Shown: positions 45,196 through 57,490 of the stretch, in pieces
Numbering within the stretch: the first letter of the stretch is position 1
Layout: each line of letters begins with the position of its first letter
NCBI GenBank assembly: GCA_009760855.2
Contig: WPIO01000020.1
Span: 4,380,001-4,444,000 of the forward strand
Origin: Cristatella mucedo
Lineage: Eukaryota > Bryozoa > Phylactolaemata > Cristatellidae
Length of the DNA: 64,000 nucleotides
Direction of reading: 5' to 3'
Made by a program: the position numbers and the translations under genes
The notes under the pieces: generated by a model
Databases searched by the model: none
Seen by the model: the letters and a program-made list of their open reading frames with translations, nothing else
What the model was told of the DNA's origin: nothing

Positions 45196-45706
45196 GCCGT
45201 GACTGGACACTCACGTTACTGTGAAGGCTGGAACCCTTATTCCGGCTCGACAGCACCCTCTTGGGTTGTCAGGGTCAGCCTTTAATGCCCAAGATCGAAG
45301 CAATCAATCTTATTGCTGTGCATATTAATAAGCATTCTAAACCTCGGGCATATAACTTCTCATAAGCAAGGACTAGTTCCTGAATGCCTCGATTACCTCA
45401 GCATGATTGGCGGCCATTGCTGTTTTGGAGGCTGGCCCTCCTGTCCCCCTACTTTGGGTTTGTCGGTTTGTGTGACTAGGGAGCTTAGAGTAGAACCCGG
45501 TCTTACTTCATGGCCGTTTGGCTCTCTGCAAAGCAATATCTTGTGCCGGGCTAGCCCAAATGAAACATCTTTTATCTTTTAAGGATAAGTCAACCGGGTA
45601 AACTACATGTTAAGCTTAGAATGAGATTTCGCTCTCTAAGGGTGATTTATAAATACTTTACTACTATTAATAGTATAGATAAACTCAGCATAAGCTTGCA
45701 GTGGAA

Positions 45707-45707
<1 letters not shown>

Positions 45708-45784
<77 letters not shown>
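45708..45784. repeat. (TG)n microsatellite
   Basis: About 38 uninterrupted TG units, the purest dinucleotide TG repeat in the window. Confidence 0.98.
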
Positions 45785-45790
<6 letters not shown>

Positions 45791-45961
45791 CTAGAGTGTA
45801 GTGATGTGTGTGCACACACTCATTCAACCATGGGTTGTGTGCTTATCACTGTGACTGTTTGCGTTGAGTTGCTTTTGAACGGGTGAGAGTTTGTGCAGAT
45901 TTGATATTGTGACGCTGTCATTGTTTATGTCTTTGCTGCCAGCTCACACCCGCTGATTTTT

Positions 45962-48060
45962 ACTAATAATAATGCACTTTTTATAGTGCCCTCAGAGAAC
46001 TCAGTATCTTTCTAGGCACTTTACATTTGCTGCAAAGGAAGTATGATTGCATGTGGTAGCATGCTCAATGACAACAAGCATAACATGGTTAGGGGTAACA
46101 TGCACAGGGTCAGCATGCAAGTGTGGTTAGTGGTAGCATGCACAGTGTCAGCACGCATAAGCACATAAAGGACGAATCACAGGCACCCACTAAATGCTGT
46201 CATACAGTGCGTTTCTAATTTCTTTTTAAATGTGGTCAAGTCAGGGGATGTCGTGACGGAAGTCGGGACTGAGTTCCAGGCTTTGGGAGCATAGGAACTA
46301 AAGGCATGGTCTGCAAAGGATTTGAGGTTTGTACAAGATATAGGTAAGCAGTTAGTTTTCGAAAAGCAGGTGGTACGATGCCTGGTCTGGTTGGGGGGTA
46401 GGCTGGAGCCAAGGAATGAAGTGACCTAAAAGTGAGTGACGAAGCCTTGAAGTCGATCCGTTGCTTGACTGATAACCGGTGCAGGTCGGCGAGAAGTGGT
46501 GTGATGTGGCAACTGCGACCACCAGCTGTAAGCGCCTGATTGCACATGCATGTAGGCCAGCAAGCAGAGAGTTACAGAAGTCAAGACGGGATGTCACAAA
46601 TGCATGACCATCTTAGATGTGGTATCCTTATTTGGTATTCCTTATTATGGTATCCCTACAAGCCCGAATTTTAGCAATGTTATGCATCTGAAAGTAGGCA
46701 GATTCAACTGTAGAACTGATGTGGTCGTATAACGAAAGGTCACTTTGGAGCATGGCACCCAGATTTCGTGCAGATTCAACAGGAGATATTCTGGGAGAGC
46801 CGATTTTGAGCGTTGGCTTTTCCACATTCTGAATCACACTTGATTTGCCAATAACTAGTAAGTTGGTTTTATTATCATTCAATTTAAGAAAATGTGCTGC
46901 CATCCATGTGCGGATGTCATCAATACATGCAGCAAGGGTGTTGAGAGAGAATTCGAGGTGCTCGAAGGCTGGGAGGGATCAAAACAATGGTACAACTGAG
47001 TGTCATCGCATAGAAGTGAAAGCCTAGATTGTGCATGGCAATCACATCGGCAACAGAGAGTATAAACCGTGAAAAGAACCGGACCTAGCATGGAGCCCTG
47101 AGGTACCCCATATTTCAGAGGTACCTCGGATGATGTGTGTTTATTCACATCAATACTCTAAAGGCTCCCTCTGAGATAGGACCTGAGCTATTGCAGAGCA
47201 GTAAAGGTGCTTGAGAAGGATGTGGGGATCAAAAGTGTCAAACTCTCCCGAAGGATCAAGCAGAGAGATTTTACCAAAGTCTGCATTCCCTAAGAAGATC
47301 GTTTAACACCCTAAGCAGTGCTGACTCTGTGGATTCAGTTGTTTTAAAACCAGACTGGAACACACTTGCTAGGTTTGAAGTTTCAAGATTAGTGTTCAGC
47401 TAGACTACCACAACTCGTTTCAATGCCTTTGTTAGGAACATTAGAATGGAGACTGGGCAGAAGTTGCTCTAGTTCTCTAGGTCTATAATTGCTTTTTTAA
47501 TTAGTGTCCTGACTACAGCCTTTTCTGGAAGATGCAGGGACGTGGCCTGAGGCTAAGGACATATTTAGTATATTAGTTATGCATGACAGTAACAGATCTA
47601 TGCATCATAGAAGTAGGACTGTGGGAATAGGGTGTAGATGACTGTTAGTCTTCTTTGATTGGGAGATGAATTTCTGTATTAGGTTTTACTTGTGGCCTCC
47701 TTGAATGTTGACATTGAGGTGCTGCACGGAATTGAGGGACAGAGGTCCTGTGGGGTTGTTATTGAGGGACAATACTCCAGAGGAGATGCTGCTACTCTAG
47801 GAATGGACTCTCTGATCTTCCCCATCTTGCTTACGAAGAAGCTAGAGAAGCAATCAGCTAGATCACCACAAGGATCACTAGGTAAGAAGCTAAGCTGTGA
47901 GTGGTTTGTTGATCGTCATCAGCATTTTTGAAGTGTGAATCTGTGATACAATAATATTTTTATAGAAGCTAGGCTTGGCCTTTACTAGGATCGATTGTTA
48001 TGATCTACAGTAGTGAGTCCTGATATTGTGCATGCTTTCTCAAGCTTGCGCTTAGTAGAT
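45962..48060 (-). mobile_element. LINE family 1 copy in M6PR intron 4
   Basis: About 2.1 kb in minus orientation. Tail and hairpin at 45962-46030, 3' untranslated words, then RT C-terminus (SRLDFCNSLLAGLHACAIRR, GGRSCHITPLLADLHRLSVK). Next come VESARNLGAMLQSDLSLYDH (46628-46903) and YGVPQGSMLGPVLFTVYTL followed by CDDTQLYHCFD (46879-47148), where the catalytic box is present but altered. More decayed N-terminal RT sequence continues to about 48060. Several frameshifts. Confidence 0.87.
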
Positions 48061-48202
48061 TACCAGTGGGTGTCGTGTTTACCAATGCTTTGCAAAGACT
48101 GGTGTTGGCTGTATCCACCACCTTGTGTGAAAGTGTAGCCGAACTTGCATCAGATTTTGGTAACTTTTGTAAAGTCCCCATCCGCTTTTCTTGCCGTTGC
48201 AG

Positions 48203-48329
48203 TGTCTTCAGCCTAGTCGCCGGGTACTTACTTTTTGGATCCGTCTATCAGTGTTGCGTTGCCAAGGCCCGAGGATGGGAGCTGATACCGAACTTTCACT
48301 TCTGGAAAGAAATCGGCAATCTGCAGGCG
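48203..48329 (+). CDS. M6PR: M6PR exon 5: transmembrane segment
   Basis: A 127-bp exon, acceptor cttttcttgccgttgcag, donor CAGGCG then gtgaga. The first T completes Ser194 and the exit phase is 0. Residues 194-236 read SVFSLVAGYLLFGSVYQCCV, AKARGWELIPNFHFWKEIGN, LQA. The membrane span runs from about Leu190 to Cys212, followed by a cytoplasmic juxtamembrane part. P.F.FW...GNL aligns with PHLAFWQDLGNL of CD-MPR, where the Phe and Trp serve in endosome retrieval. Paired cysteines 211/212 lie at the membrane face. Confidence 0.95.
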
Positions 48330-48874
48330 GTGAGAATCCGACTCTGCATCCTGGAAAGCCCCGACGTCCTTGAAAGCCCCGATACCGCTGTAGTGCAGCG
48401 CTCACTCTTGTGTTGTTGTCTCTCCACATGCCTGCGCATTGGGTGTGCACGCCAGTGCCATGCTGCACCACAAGCAAGTTTGCTGTTGATTTAAAAAAAA
48501 AAAGAGTGGAACGCCCAAATACGGCAGCGATTGAGGGTTACATGCGTTCAGCAGTGGTCATGACGTACACCAACGATTCAGGTTGCTTGAGTTCAAATCA
48601 TCTCAGATGACCAACACCTGGCAGCCTATTATCTGCTTTCATGCAGCCTTGGCCATAGATTATCGCATAATCGTTTCTAAGCCGTGATAATTCAGGAGCC
48701 GTGAATGGTGTAAATCGGTCATCTCGCCGGCATTCCAAGGCGCTCTGAGTTAGCGCTATGCTTTGCTTTTTGTTGGACCATTACGTCGGCGCGCTCCATC
48801 TTTGTTTTGTGCATGGCCGGCATGACCTCGGACAAAGGCGACGTGCGCACATGCTCGCGCCGCTGCCATTGCAG

Positions 48875-49057
48875 GACGGCTGCTCGTACGCCTGCCGTTG
48901 CGGCTGCGGCACAGGCAGCAACGACGAGTACGAGCCGGCAGGAGGTGTCGACTCGCGACATCCGGCCGTGCCGCCTGCCGCCAGTGAGTACCGCAGCAGT
49001 GGCGGCACGAGCCTGATGGAAGAAGACGAGCCGGACGAGCGGCTGCTGGCTGCCTAG
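48875..49057 (+). CDS. M6PR: M6PR exon 6: cytoplasmic tail with DxxLL sorting motif
   Basis: The last exon, acceptor cgctgccattgcag, phase 0, stop TAG at 49055-49057. Residues 237-296 begin DGCSYACRCGC (aligning with DGCDFVCR, the palmitoylated cysteine region) and end EEDEPDERLLAA. The end has an acidic cluster followed by D-E-R-L-L two residues from the C-terminus, exactly the DxxLL form bound by GGA adaptors in mannose-6-phosphate receptors. The middle of the tail is Gly/Ser/Pro-rich and longer than in vertebrates. It could be read as a spurious frame were it not for the in-phase splice and the conserved terminal motif. Confidence 0.92.
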   Translation, partial: DGCSYACRCGCGTGSNDEYEPAGGVDSRHPAVPPAASEYRSSGGTSLMEEDEPDERLLAA

Positions 49058-50112
49058 ACCTGGACTTCTGCGCCCTCTCTGACCCTCCCCCCATTCGCCT
49101 CGAAGGTTGACACCGGCACTTCGACTGATGCTAGCCCCATCCCCCCCCCATGAAACTGCATTGAGCATCCTTATTCTTTATGCACCTCTTTCAGTCTTGG
49201 GTCTCTCCATTCGTCTCGCGCGAGAGCTTGCGTGCGTGCGACTATGAGGGGTGTGGAAGCAAGTGCAAAAACGTGTCAAGTCGTTGTGACAGCTTTTCAT
49301 TGGTCGGCCTCTTCGGTCAGTTCATTCTTTTCCTGCATCCTCTGTTGTTGATGGTTTGTAGCCCAGCTGTGGTTTTATGATTTTTAGCTGCCATCATCGC
49401 CCGCTCGACGGCTCTGGCTTTAGCTTTTTGTTTCATAAAATTTCGCTGTCATTACATTGCATTACATGGGCCGGTAGCCTACCTTGCACTTGCGAGTGTC
49501 GATGAGGGCGAAACAAGCATGTACTGATGCATTTCAGGAGGACTCAGTCTCTGATTGACATCGGTTTATGTATTTTGGGTTGATGCCGCATGTTCTGCAT
49601 GCAGTGATCCAGCAGAGCAGGCAGTGTTTGTTCGGTGTTTTTTTGTTAATTTAGTAGCCTCGCGATGTTGTCGTCTCTGGACTGTTGGTGCCTATTTTGA
49701 TTGTGCCGAATGAGCAGCAGGCTGCTGATGCAGCCTGCTGCCGAGGCTCGTTACTGCGCACAACTGAGTAGCTCTAAATAGGGCAGCATGAATGCACACA
49801 TTCCAGTGGGTATATGTTCGTTTCATGTTAGGCATTTCCTGTGATTGTGCTGCTTCCATCTATGTTGCGCTGCAAATAATATTGTGTGACTGCTTTATTT
49901 TATACGAAAGTGTGTTTAATTTAAGCGCATGACGTCGCTGCTGTGTCACCATCTGCTCATGCTGCCGTCCGCTCGTGCTGATCAAGACTGGCCTGTGAAA
50001 CTAGCTACAGACGTTCGGTGCATCTCAAACTGAACGTTCGTATCACAGACTCATCAGTAGCTATGGTAAACTCTGCTGATGCAACGGCCGCACTTGTATG
50101 GCACATTGGGGC
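49058..50112. other. M6PR 3' UTR and downstream spacer
   Basis: No gene recognised. No canonical AATAAA was found close to the stop codon; variants (cataaaatt at 49434, aaataatattg at 49876) are possible signals. A GCATTACAT-type word pair lies at 49455-49470. The C run before 49150 is about 9 bp. Confidence 0.45.
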
Positions 50113-50288
50113 TTTGCATGCTGACCCTGTGCATGTCACCCGTAACCATGTTATTCGTCTTGTTTATCAAGCATGATACCACTCACCATTCGATCGTGTT
50201 TCCTTTGCAGCAAATGTAAAGCGCCTAGAAAGAGATGAAGTTCTGAGTGTGGTTTATCAAGTATATTATTATTATTATTATCATTATT
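50113..50288 (+). mobile_element. LINE family 1 3' end
   Basis: gcatgctgaccctgtgcatg, ccactcaccattcgatcgtg, AAAGCGCCTAGAAAGAGATG, a hairpin shortened by a few bases, and an (ATT)n tail. Confidence 0.85.
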
Positions 50289-51317
50289 CACCGCCGGCTC
50301 TCCTTCGACAAAGATAAGCGTGGCTGATTAGGGAATTCCCTCTATGACCTATAAGGAAGGATACATCTAACTTCGACTTATGAGGGAGGATACATCTAGC
50401 TGCATGCATCTAGCATGCACCTAGACCGTAGACTGGTGGTTGCAGCGATTGCACCGCCCCTCTCTAAAGTAGGCCAACGGTTAGCACGAATTAAGTTAGT
50501 TAGACTTTCATGCGAAGAAATTGGTAGTTGTAGGCTAATTATATGTACGCCTTTGTGTTGAATTACTTTCTCTCACTCTTGGCTCGATTGTATCTAGCAC
50601 ATGCTCGTACGCTCTTGCTTATCGTAACTTTCTTGACCCATCGTTTAGTAATGGTTTCGAGAGACAGCTGCAGCTCTTTAGTCCTGTCTCTCTCATAGAA
50701 TCTTTGCGTGCGCCCTGTCAAATGGTCTTTTTCAGGAGACATTCGAAACCTGTACTTTCAAACCACCTTTTTCGAGGTCACTCTTTTGTATTTGTTCTTC
50801 GACATTTCGCTGTGCCCTAAAGAAAGTCAGACAATGTGAATGCTCAAGGAGCAAGTGAAATAAACTATGAAAAGCCAACTCATGGACAGACTAAGAATAT
50901 ACCCCACAGGACGCTTGACGGGCAGTAAGATAGCACGAAGCATAGACAACGGGAATCAACTCGCAGAAAGCAATTTTATGTGGCCGAATGAAAACCGGCT
51001 GAGGGTAATGTCCTGGTGTCCGATACCTTAGCCCCCACTGAAGATGTGGCGAACACGTCCTTCCTCTGCCGATTATTGTCGTTGTCGGATTTACGGTAAT
51101 TGCTGTATTGTGCAATGAGGCTGCTACTGTAGTTACTGCTGACGTAAGTCTGCTGCTCTGCTACTCACCAAGCTGCTTAGCTTACCTACGATCGTGCTGC
51201 CGATCGTGTATGTCCTGCGAGTCATGTCAATGTTGCCAGCTCTCGTTGTACTCCCTCCCATCATGAAGATCTGCGTTTCGCCTATGTACACCACGCTGAG
51301 ATGGCTATGCGTCCTAT
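50289..51317. other. Spacer, nothing recognised
   Basis: No coding exon or repeat family supported. Confidence 0.35.
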
Positions 51318-52294
<977 letters not shown>

Positions 52295-52298
52295 CTAT

Positions 52299-52728
52299 TT
52301 TTAAAGTGAAACGCCTTAAGCCTCTCCACTTTATTGCCACTGCGAAGCAGGATTGCCAAGTTGAAGAGCAGCATTCTTTACAAATGCCTGCATCAGTCAC
52401 CAGAAGATTAAAAAACAGGTGGTATTGGAGGAGCCCGTTCATCAGGCATTTCGCAGCGTAAGTTGATTCTAGCGTCCTTAATGCATGATGTGCTGTCACT
52501 ATTTCGGAAAAGCCAGAGCTTGTGGTGACCCAGTGTGATAGCGTCAGTCGCACAAACGACAAAGCTTTTGACGAATAGTTGTCGAGCTTATAAATGTCTT
52601 GAGAGCCGAAGAGGAACAGAAAGTGTGCTGGTTTGAGACCAGAAGATATTTCCTATAGATCGCAGCAACCAATAGCGGTTGGCTTGAAACCAAGAAACAA
52701 GTGCACGAAGTCGGACGACCGCATAGCT
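52299..52728. other. Spacer with old repeat trace
   Basis: No coding signal. Probably part of the older sequence into which the LTR inserted. Confidence 0.3.
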
Positions 52729-52876
52729 GGTTTGGTCCAGCGGTTAAGGTTGCTCGCCCCGACCAAGGTCTGGCTGAGGTTGTGGGCTCGAGCCCCGAAG
52801 CGTCTGTGAAGCGCCTGAATAGAGATTAAGTTCTCTTAGGGCGCTATACAAATGAATTATATTTTTTTTATTTTAT
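52729..52876 (+). repeat. SINE-A copy
   Basis: gctggtttggtccagcggtt (A box), gaccaaggtctggctgaggt, GGGCTCGAGCCCC (B box), gtgaagcgcctgaatagaga, ttaagttctcttagggcgct, atacaaatgaatt and an AT-rich tail. One of the best copies. Confidence 0.9.
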
Positions 52877-53269
52877 AGATTCTTGAGGTACCCCAAAAAG
52901 CACGTATTCGGAAGCAGGCAGAACACCGAAGCTGGCTCACAAGAAAGTGGATTTTCCTAAGCACCTACAGCGCTCCCCAAACACAGCCGTTCTCTCCTAG
53001 GCCGGCGTTCCCACCCCATCGACTCCCTCCCAGCCACAGCTCATCCCCGTGGGTTATCGGGAAGATAAAGCCGACCCGTGTCCAAACCACAGCCGCCAGA
53101 GGTCAGCTGGGCACCGCCCGTCCCTAGACCATATCCACCAGCTGTTCGACCCTGGGTTGGTGGAGGGCACTACCGGTCTGCCTGCACCGGGCGAGTGCCG
53201 GCGTGCCCAGCGATCTAGAATCATGCACACACACACACAGACGGGATCGTTGGCATTGGTTTCCTGCAA
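52877..53269. other. Spacer, unassigned
   Basis: A GC-rich block at 52990-53230 is unlike its surroundings and may be a fragment of another element. No family recognised. Confidence 0.3.
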
Positions 53270-53535
53270 TCACCCTCTGAGATAGCCACTAAACTATTGC
53301 GATGCATTCCTAGTGATGCCCCGGGTGACATGATAGGCGCTCAAGAAGGACTCGGGGATCAACGTTATCGAAAGCTTAGAGATCCAGCACAACTCTACTG
53401 AAGTCAACGTTCGTGAGAAGCTCGTTATGTACTCGCATCAGTGCTTTGGTGCGAGTGATAAGCTTTAAAACCCAACTAAGACTTATGCGAAAGGTTTGAA
53501 GTTTTGATATATAACTATGTAGCTATGTAATAAGA
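53270..53535 (-). mobile_element. LINE RT fragment
   Basis: Minus orientation: tgagatagccactaaactat, gctcaagaaggactcgggga, ttatcgaaagcttagagatc match, in order, the RT core part of the 17463-20000 copy (gcactgataagacc / gctcaagaatgactttgtga / gtatcgaaagctgccgaaag). No tail. Confidence 0.65.
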
Positions 53536-53972
53536 AGGACCCAGCAACCCCTTCAAGTCTCAGCTCTAGACGGTTCAGCTTTTCCTTCAACCCAGTGGAC
53601 TTGCTTCCTTTTTGTTCTGATGCGCATGCATCGGGTTCGCTCCTGTGGCACAGTTTCACCCGGCCTTCAGCCTTCTGCTTGATTGCATCAAAGTTGTGCA
53701 GATGATAATAGTATTATTAATAATGGGGCATTTATATAGTAGTCCAGGCGAGCTAAATCTCTCTCTAGACGCTTTCTAACTGGCGGCAAGCAACTTGATA
53801 AGCAAGGGTTAGTGGTGTGTATCAAGCCACGAAAAAACTGGCTGCAAGCAACTTGACAAGCAAAGGTTACTGGCACATGTCAAGCCACGAAAAAAGATTC
53901 ATAAAAGTGTCACTTCGGTAAGCATGCTAAGCAATTACGAAGACACTAAAGACCATCTGTCAGTAGGATCTC
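53536..53972 (-). mobile_element. Spacer with a diverged LINE/SINE-type tail
   Basis: At 53705-53785: attattaataatggggcatt, cgagctaaatctctctctag, acgctttct, the minus-oriented hairpin tail layout. A direct duplication follows, ctggcggcaagcaacttgat versus ctggctgcaagcaacttgac, at about 53778 and 53839. Confidence 0.5.
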
Positions 53973-54145
53973 AGCTAGTAGCATTGACGGAGTCGTGCAC
54001 ATGAAGAGTCCGGGAACAAAAAAGGCTGTCTGACCGAAGGGCTGCTGTCACCGGGGTAGGCAATCTCAGCGAGCTGTCTGAGCTAGTAGCATTGACGGAG
54101 TCGTGCACATGAAGAGTCCGGGAACAAAAAAGGCTGTCTGACCGG
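53973..54145. repeat. 108-bp direct duplication
   Basis: agctagtagcattgacggag through gggaacaaaaaaggctgtct occurs at 53973 and again at 54081, 108 bp apart. Confidence 0.9.
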
Positions 54146-54275
54146 GGCGAAGGGCGAGCTGTCTGACCGGGGCGAAGGGCAAGCTGTCTGACCGGGGCGA
54201 AGGGCAAGCTGTCTGACCGGGGCGAAGGGCGAGCTGTCTGACCGGGGCGAAGGGCAAGCTGTCTGACCGGGGCAG
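54133..54275. repeat. 25-bp minisatellite
   Basis: About six copies of GAGCTGTCTGACCGGGGCGA plus agggc, alternating gagct and caagct variants. It continues directly from the second copy of the 108-bp duplication, and its first unit exists in degenerate form in the first copy, suggesting a common origin. Confidence 0.93.
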
Positions 54276-55376
54276 ATTCTTTTTGCACAACTGGATTGTC
54301 GTCAGCTACACAGCTAGGGTGACGTCACCAAAGAAGTGACAGCCGAGGCAACGTGTCTGAATAAAATTTTCAGAGGCACTGTAAGTGAAGTTCTCTGTTA
54401 ATGAAGACAAGCGATGAGCCGGTCTAGGGTGTGCAAGTGGATAACGTTATTTAATGTCCTTATTCCAACACCATCAGAGGACTCTTTTAAATTTACTTGG
54501 AAGAAGCTGCAGGTTGGGAGTAAACACGTCTTGCAAGCGGATGTGGTTTTATGATGGCATGAATGTGCGAACTTTTATAAACCGAGGCTGACAAAAATTT
54601 CAACCGCAGCAAATGTCATGCAGGCTAGAAGCTGAAGCAGGGTCACGGGCTCTGGCTTGTAATACGAAGACCGACCAGAGGAGGTGCTGGGTTTTGCACC
54701 AGTTGCAGACGAATAAGGTCAAGAAGTTCTGAATGAAAGGAACTGAAGTAATATGACCTTGTTTGTGAAATTCGAGCACCTCATACTTAGGCTTAGTCCT
54801 AGTGACAGAATGGGTAAAACGGAGATTTTTCTCTTAGGGTGCTTAGGCAAAAACTGTTTCGATTATTATACTTAATACATGATTTTTGATACTACGGGTG
54901 CTTAAGACTGAATCAGACAGCTCATTATAAATATCTGCACATGCCTCTAGGTCAGGAAGTGACTTTTCGGTTGACTTTTTACGAGGCTGATCAGTCATCC
55001 CGGGGCTTCGGTGCACTAAGCGCTCCTTCGATAGTAATAGCATGTAAGGACGCGTTAGCCGGCTTAAACTGCTGCGACGTGTAGGTGAGGATTATTATTT
55101 CTTTCTTTTCTTGATTTCCGATAGACTACATGAGGCATCTTTCACACAGTAACCACCATCTAAAACTGCATAAGAAATCCAAGTTACCTCTTAGGAGGAG
55201 CCTCGTGTTTCGCCGATTTTTCATTACTTTGCTCATGCAATTTATGCTCCGCTTTTTCATCGCTAGAAATGCATTGCTTAATGTCGAAGGATGCTTTCAG
55301 CCACTAGCGGGTAACCACAGATATTCATGGCAATGGTAAATACAGTTGAAACAAGTTTCCCCATTTACTCGTAGTT
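54276..55376 (-). mobile_element. Spacer with a degenerate LINE fragment
   Basis: At about 54640-54780 minus-oriented RT C-terminal words are visible (gggttttgcaccagttgcag, acgaataaggtcaagaagtt). The rest is unassigned. Confidence 0.4.
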
Positions 55377-55482
55377 CAGATTGGTAGGCTGGAGCTAGAG
55401 AATGAAAGGACCTAAAAGTGTGTGGCAGAACCTTGAAGTCTACACGCTACTTGATTGGAAGCCGATGCAGGTCGGTAAGAAG

Positions 55483-56404
55483 TGCACTGGTGCAGCTCTC
55501 AGCTTAGCCGCGATGGGAGCCCTTGCCTTAGAGGGGGGGGTCGACTAGGGCGCCTAGTACAGACCCAGCTCCTGACTCACCTAGCTCAGGTTAGAATGGA
55601 GCTTTATGCAGGCGATGCGGTTAGGAGATGGAGCGACTAATGTGGTTGTCTTAGCGGGTTCGACTTGGACAGCTAGTACAAGCCTGACTCCTGGTCTACC
55701 CGCTAAAGTTAGAATGAAGCCTGGTGCAGACGTTGAGGTCAGGAGTTGAAAGGAGAGAGAACATAATGAGTCGAGCTGAGAGACTACGCCCCGAGAGCCG
55801 GGAGACAGCTTGGGTAGTCGAGCAGAGACTACGCCCCGAGAGCTCAGGGCTGCAGCTTGGGAGTCGAGGCGAGACTACGCTTCAAGAGCACGAGAGGCAA
55901 ACCTACGACGACGGACAGCTAAGTGCAACTTAGACTGCGCAGTTGTGTTCTGCCGGCTACTCAGTTAGCTGCTCGTATCTTGGGGTGCTGTAGCAACCCG
56001 CCTTCGCAATTGCTAGCGACGCGCGCATAGGTTAGTGTATTATACGCGGGCTTCGGGAGTTCGCGCAGTTAACTCCGTCGCTCCGGTACGCGCCGCGTAA
56101 ACGCACAGGGTAGTTGGTTATACTCGGGCTTCGGGAGTTCGCGCAGTTAACTCCGTCGGTCCGGTACGCGCCGCGTAAACGCACAGGGTAGTTGGTTATA
56201 CTCGGGCTTCGGGAGTTCGCGCAGTTAACTCCGTCGGTCCGGTACGCGCCGCGTAAAGTGCTTGCGCCGGCGCGTAACCACTACTAACAGGACTACAATA
56301 AACTGCTGCTTTCGGCACCCAGTTGTGGCCGCCTGTGTTTTAACCGCACTGCATCACACAGTCCACCGGTAGAGAACCGGGGGACGAACCTCTACGCGGT
56401 TACA
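55483..56404 (+). mobile_element. Solo LTR, plus orientation, with 4-bp target duplication
   Basis: 922 bp, TGCACTGGTGCAG ... GCGGTTACA, flanked by GAAG (55479-55482 and 56405-56408). A polyadenylation-type signal AATAAACTGCTG lies near 56297, followed by the R/U5-like end (cggcacccagttgtggccgc, gtccaccggtagagaaccgg). It matches the minus LTR at 51318-52294 at both ends and across most blocks. No internal region or partner LTR is adjacent. The 4-bp duplication and TG/CA ends fit an LTR retrotransposon (Ty3-type integrases often give 4-6 bp), but the superfamily cannot be assigned without coding sequence. Confidence 0.87.
56040..56275. repeat. 78-bp tandem triplication inside LTR
   Basis: Three copies of a 78-bp unit starting at cgggcttcgggagttcgc (56047, 56125, 56203). 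Copies 2 and 3 are almost identical. The minus LTR has a single copy, so the array is specific to this insertion or its subfamily. Confidence 0.93.
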
Positions 56405-56560
56405 GAAGTGACGTAATCTGGCAACAGCGACATGACGCACAAACTCAGCTGCAGAGTTTTGCACTAACTTCAAGCGCCTGATTGCAGCAGGCCGGTAGAC
56501 CACCAAGCAGTGACCTACAGCAGTCAAGAGCCAGATCCTGGCAGTGAATCAAGAGAAAGA

Positions 56561-57094
56561 CGGTTTGAAATTGAGCTGACCTGGGAGCAGACGAAAGAGT
56601 TGTCGCATGTATTCGGAATGGAGATGAGCCGGTGAAGCTCGCATAGAATCGTGACCGTGACGTAAGATCAGAAAAGCGACAGTGCATAGATGAAAAACGA
56701 TAGATAGGACTGTCACATCTGACTTTCGATAACCGGCCAGAGTCCCGCATTCGGGAAACGTCGTGATCAGCTATCAGCATTGGAGGCTAAGTAATTGCAG
56801 CAGGCAAACTCCGCGCGCCATCGCCTCTGAGCAAGCACTTAACTCTGTCTTGAGCGTTCGGGGCGCTAGAAGTATGGTATGGTGAATGCCGAGGTAAAGT
56901 CTGTGGGTCCAGTGGAGGCCGCCGCTGCTACCTGCCGACTGTGGGACCCTATGTTAGGATGCATTCACAGTCGAGTTTGGAATGAGCCCGAGTTGCTACG
57001 GCTGATCGCGAGCAATCAATAAACCGCGATCCACTCAAATTGAGCGAAAATTGACCGGAAATTAGCATTTCAAAGCTCACTCACATTTTGAGTG
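56561..57094. other. Spacer, nothing recognised
   Basis: Continuation of old LINE-like sequence to about 56780, then unassigned. Confidence 0.3.
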
Positions 57095-57490
57095 AATTTT
57101 GTAATACGCCGTCATTATAATTTACGTACCAAATTGCACGCGATTGGTTTCACTCATTGTCATGAAAATGGACAGCAAGGTTGGCAGCCGCTTCCACAAT
57201 CCACTTTTATCCACCACACATCTCTCATAAATTTGCTGCCCTAGGCTCTAGCATGGATTGCATATTTCGCTACGCCATCTTCAAATGTTCCTTGAAAGTT
57301 TTGCTTCATTTTGCATGAGAATTCTCATGCAATCTACAACAGTGGATTAGATTTGTGGTGGATATCGGTATTGGCCCGGCCGCTGCGTATATTGAAGTGG
57401 ATTTCGGGAGCACGCGAAATAACACGAAATTGTGTGGGTACACTTGACCGATAGCGTAATCTATTATGCAATCAATTCGAAGTTTCGCGA
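57095..57490. mobile_element. Small palindromic element related to the 28-31 kb foldback repeat
   Basis: The centre is a perfect 22-bp palindrome at 57311-57332 (core GCATGAGAATTCTCATGC). Outward, ATCCACCACA (57209) faces TGTGGTGGAT (57354). Further out, ttacgtaccaaattgcacgc (57122) faces gcgaaataacacgaaattgt (57417). These outer words resemble the foldback unit anchors (ttacccaccaaatttcatgc; gcgaaagtgcaatcgcatga), and ctattatgcaatc / cgaagtttcgcgaa also match the right-arm unit. A one-unit relative of the larger element is the best reading. Confidence 0.6.

Larger units (their letters stand above)
55377..56560 (-). mobile_element. LINE fragment split by a solo LTR
   Basis: Minus orientation. 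55377-55482 (ggctggagctagagaatgaa, cttgaagtctacacgctact, gatgcaggtcggtaagaag) and 56409-56560 (tgacgtaatctggcaacagc, cagctgcagagttttgcac, agcgcctgattgcagcaggc) are adjacent in intact copies. The LTR stands exactly between them with GAAG on both sides. Confidence 0.8.

Noticed and set aside
54066-54290. A protein with a repeated Pro-Arg-Ser-Asp-Ser-Leu pattern
   Set aside because: Product of the 25-bp minisatellite; open in two frames of the same strand.
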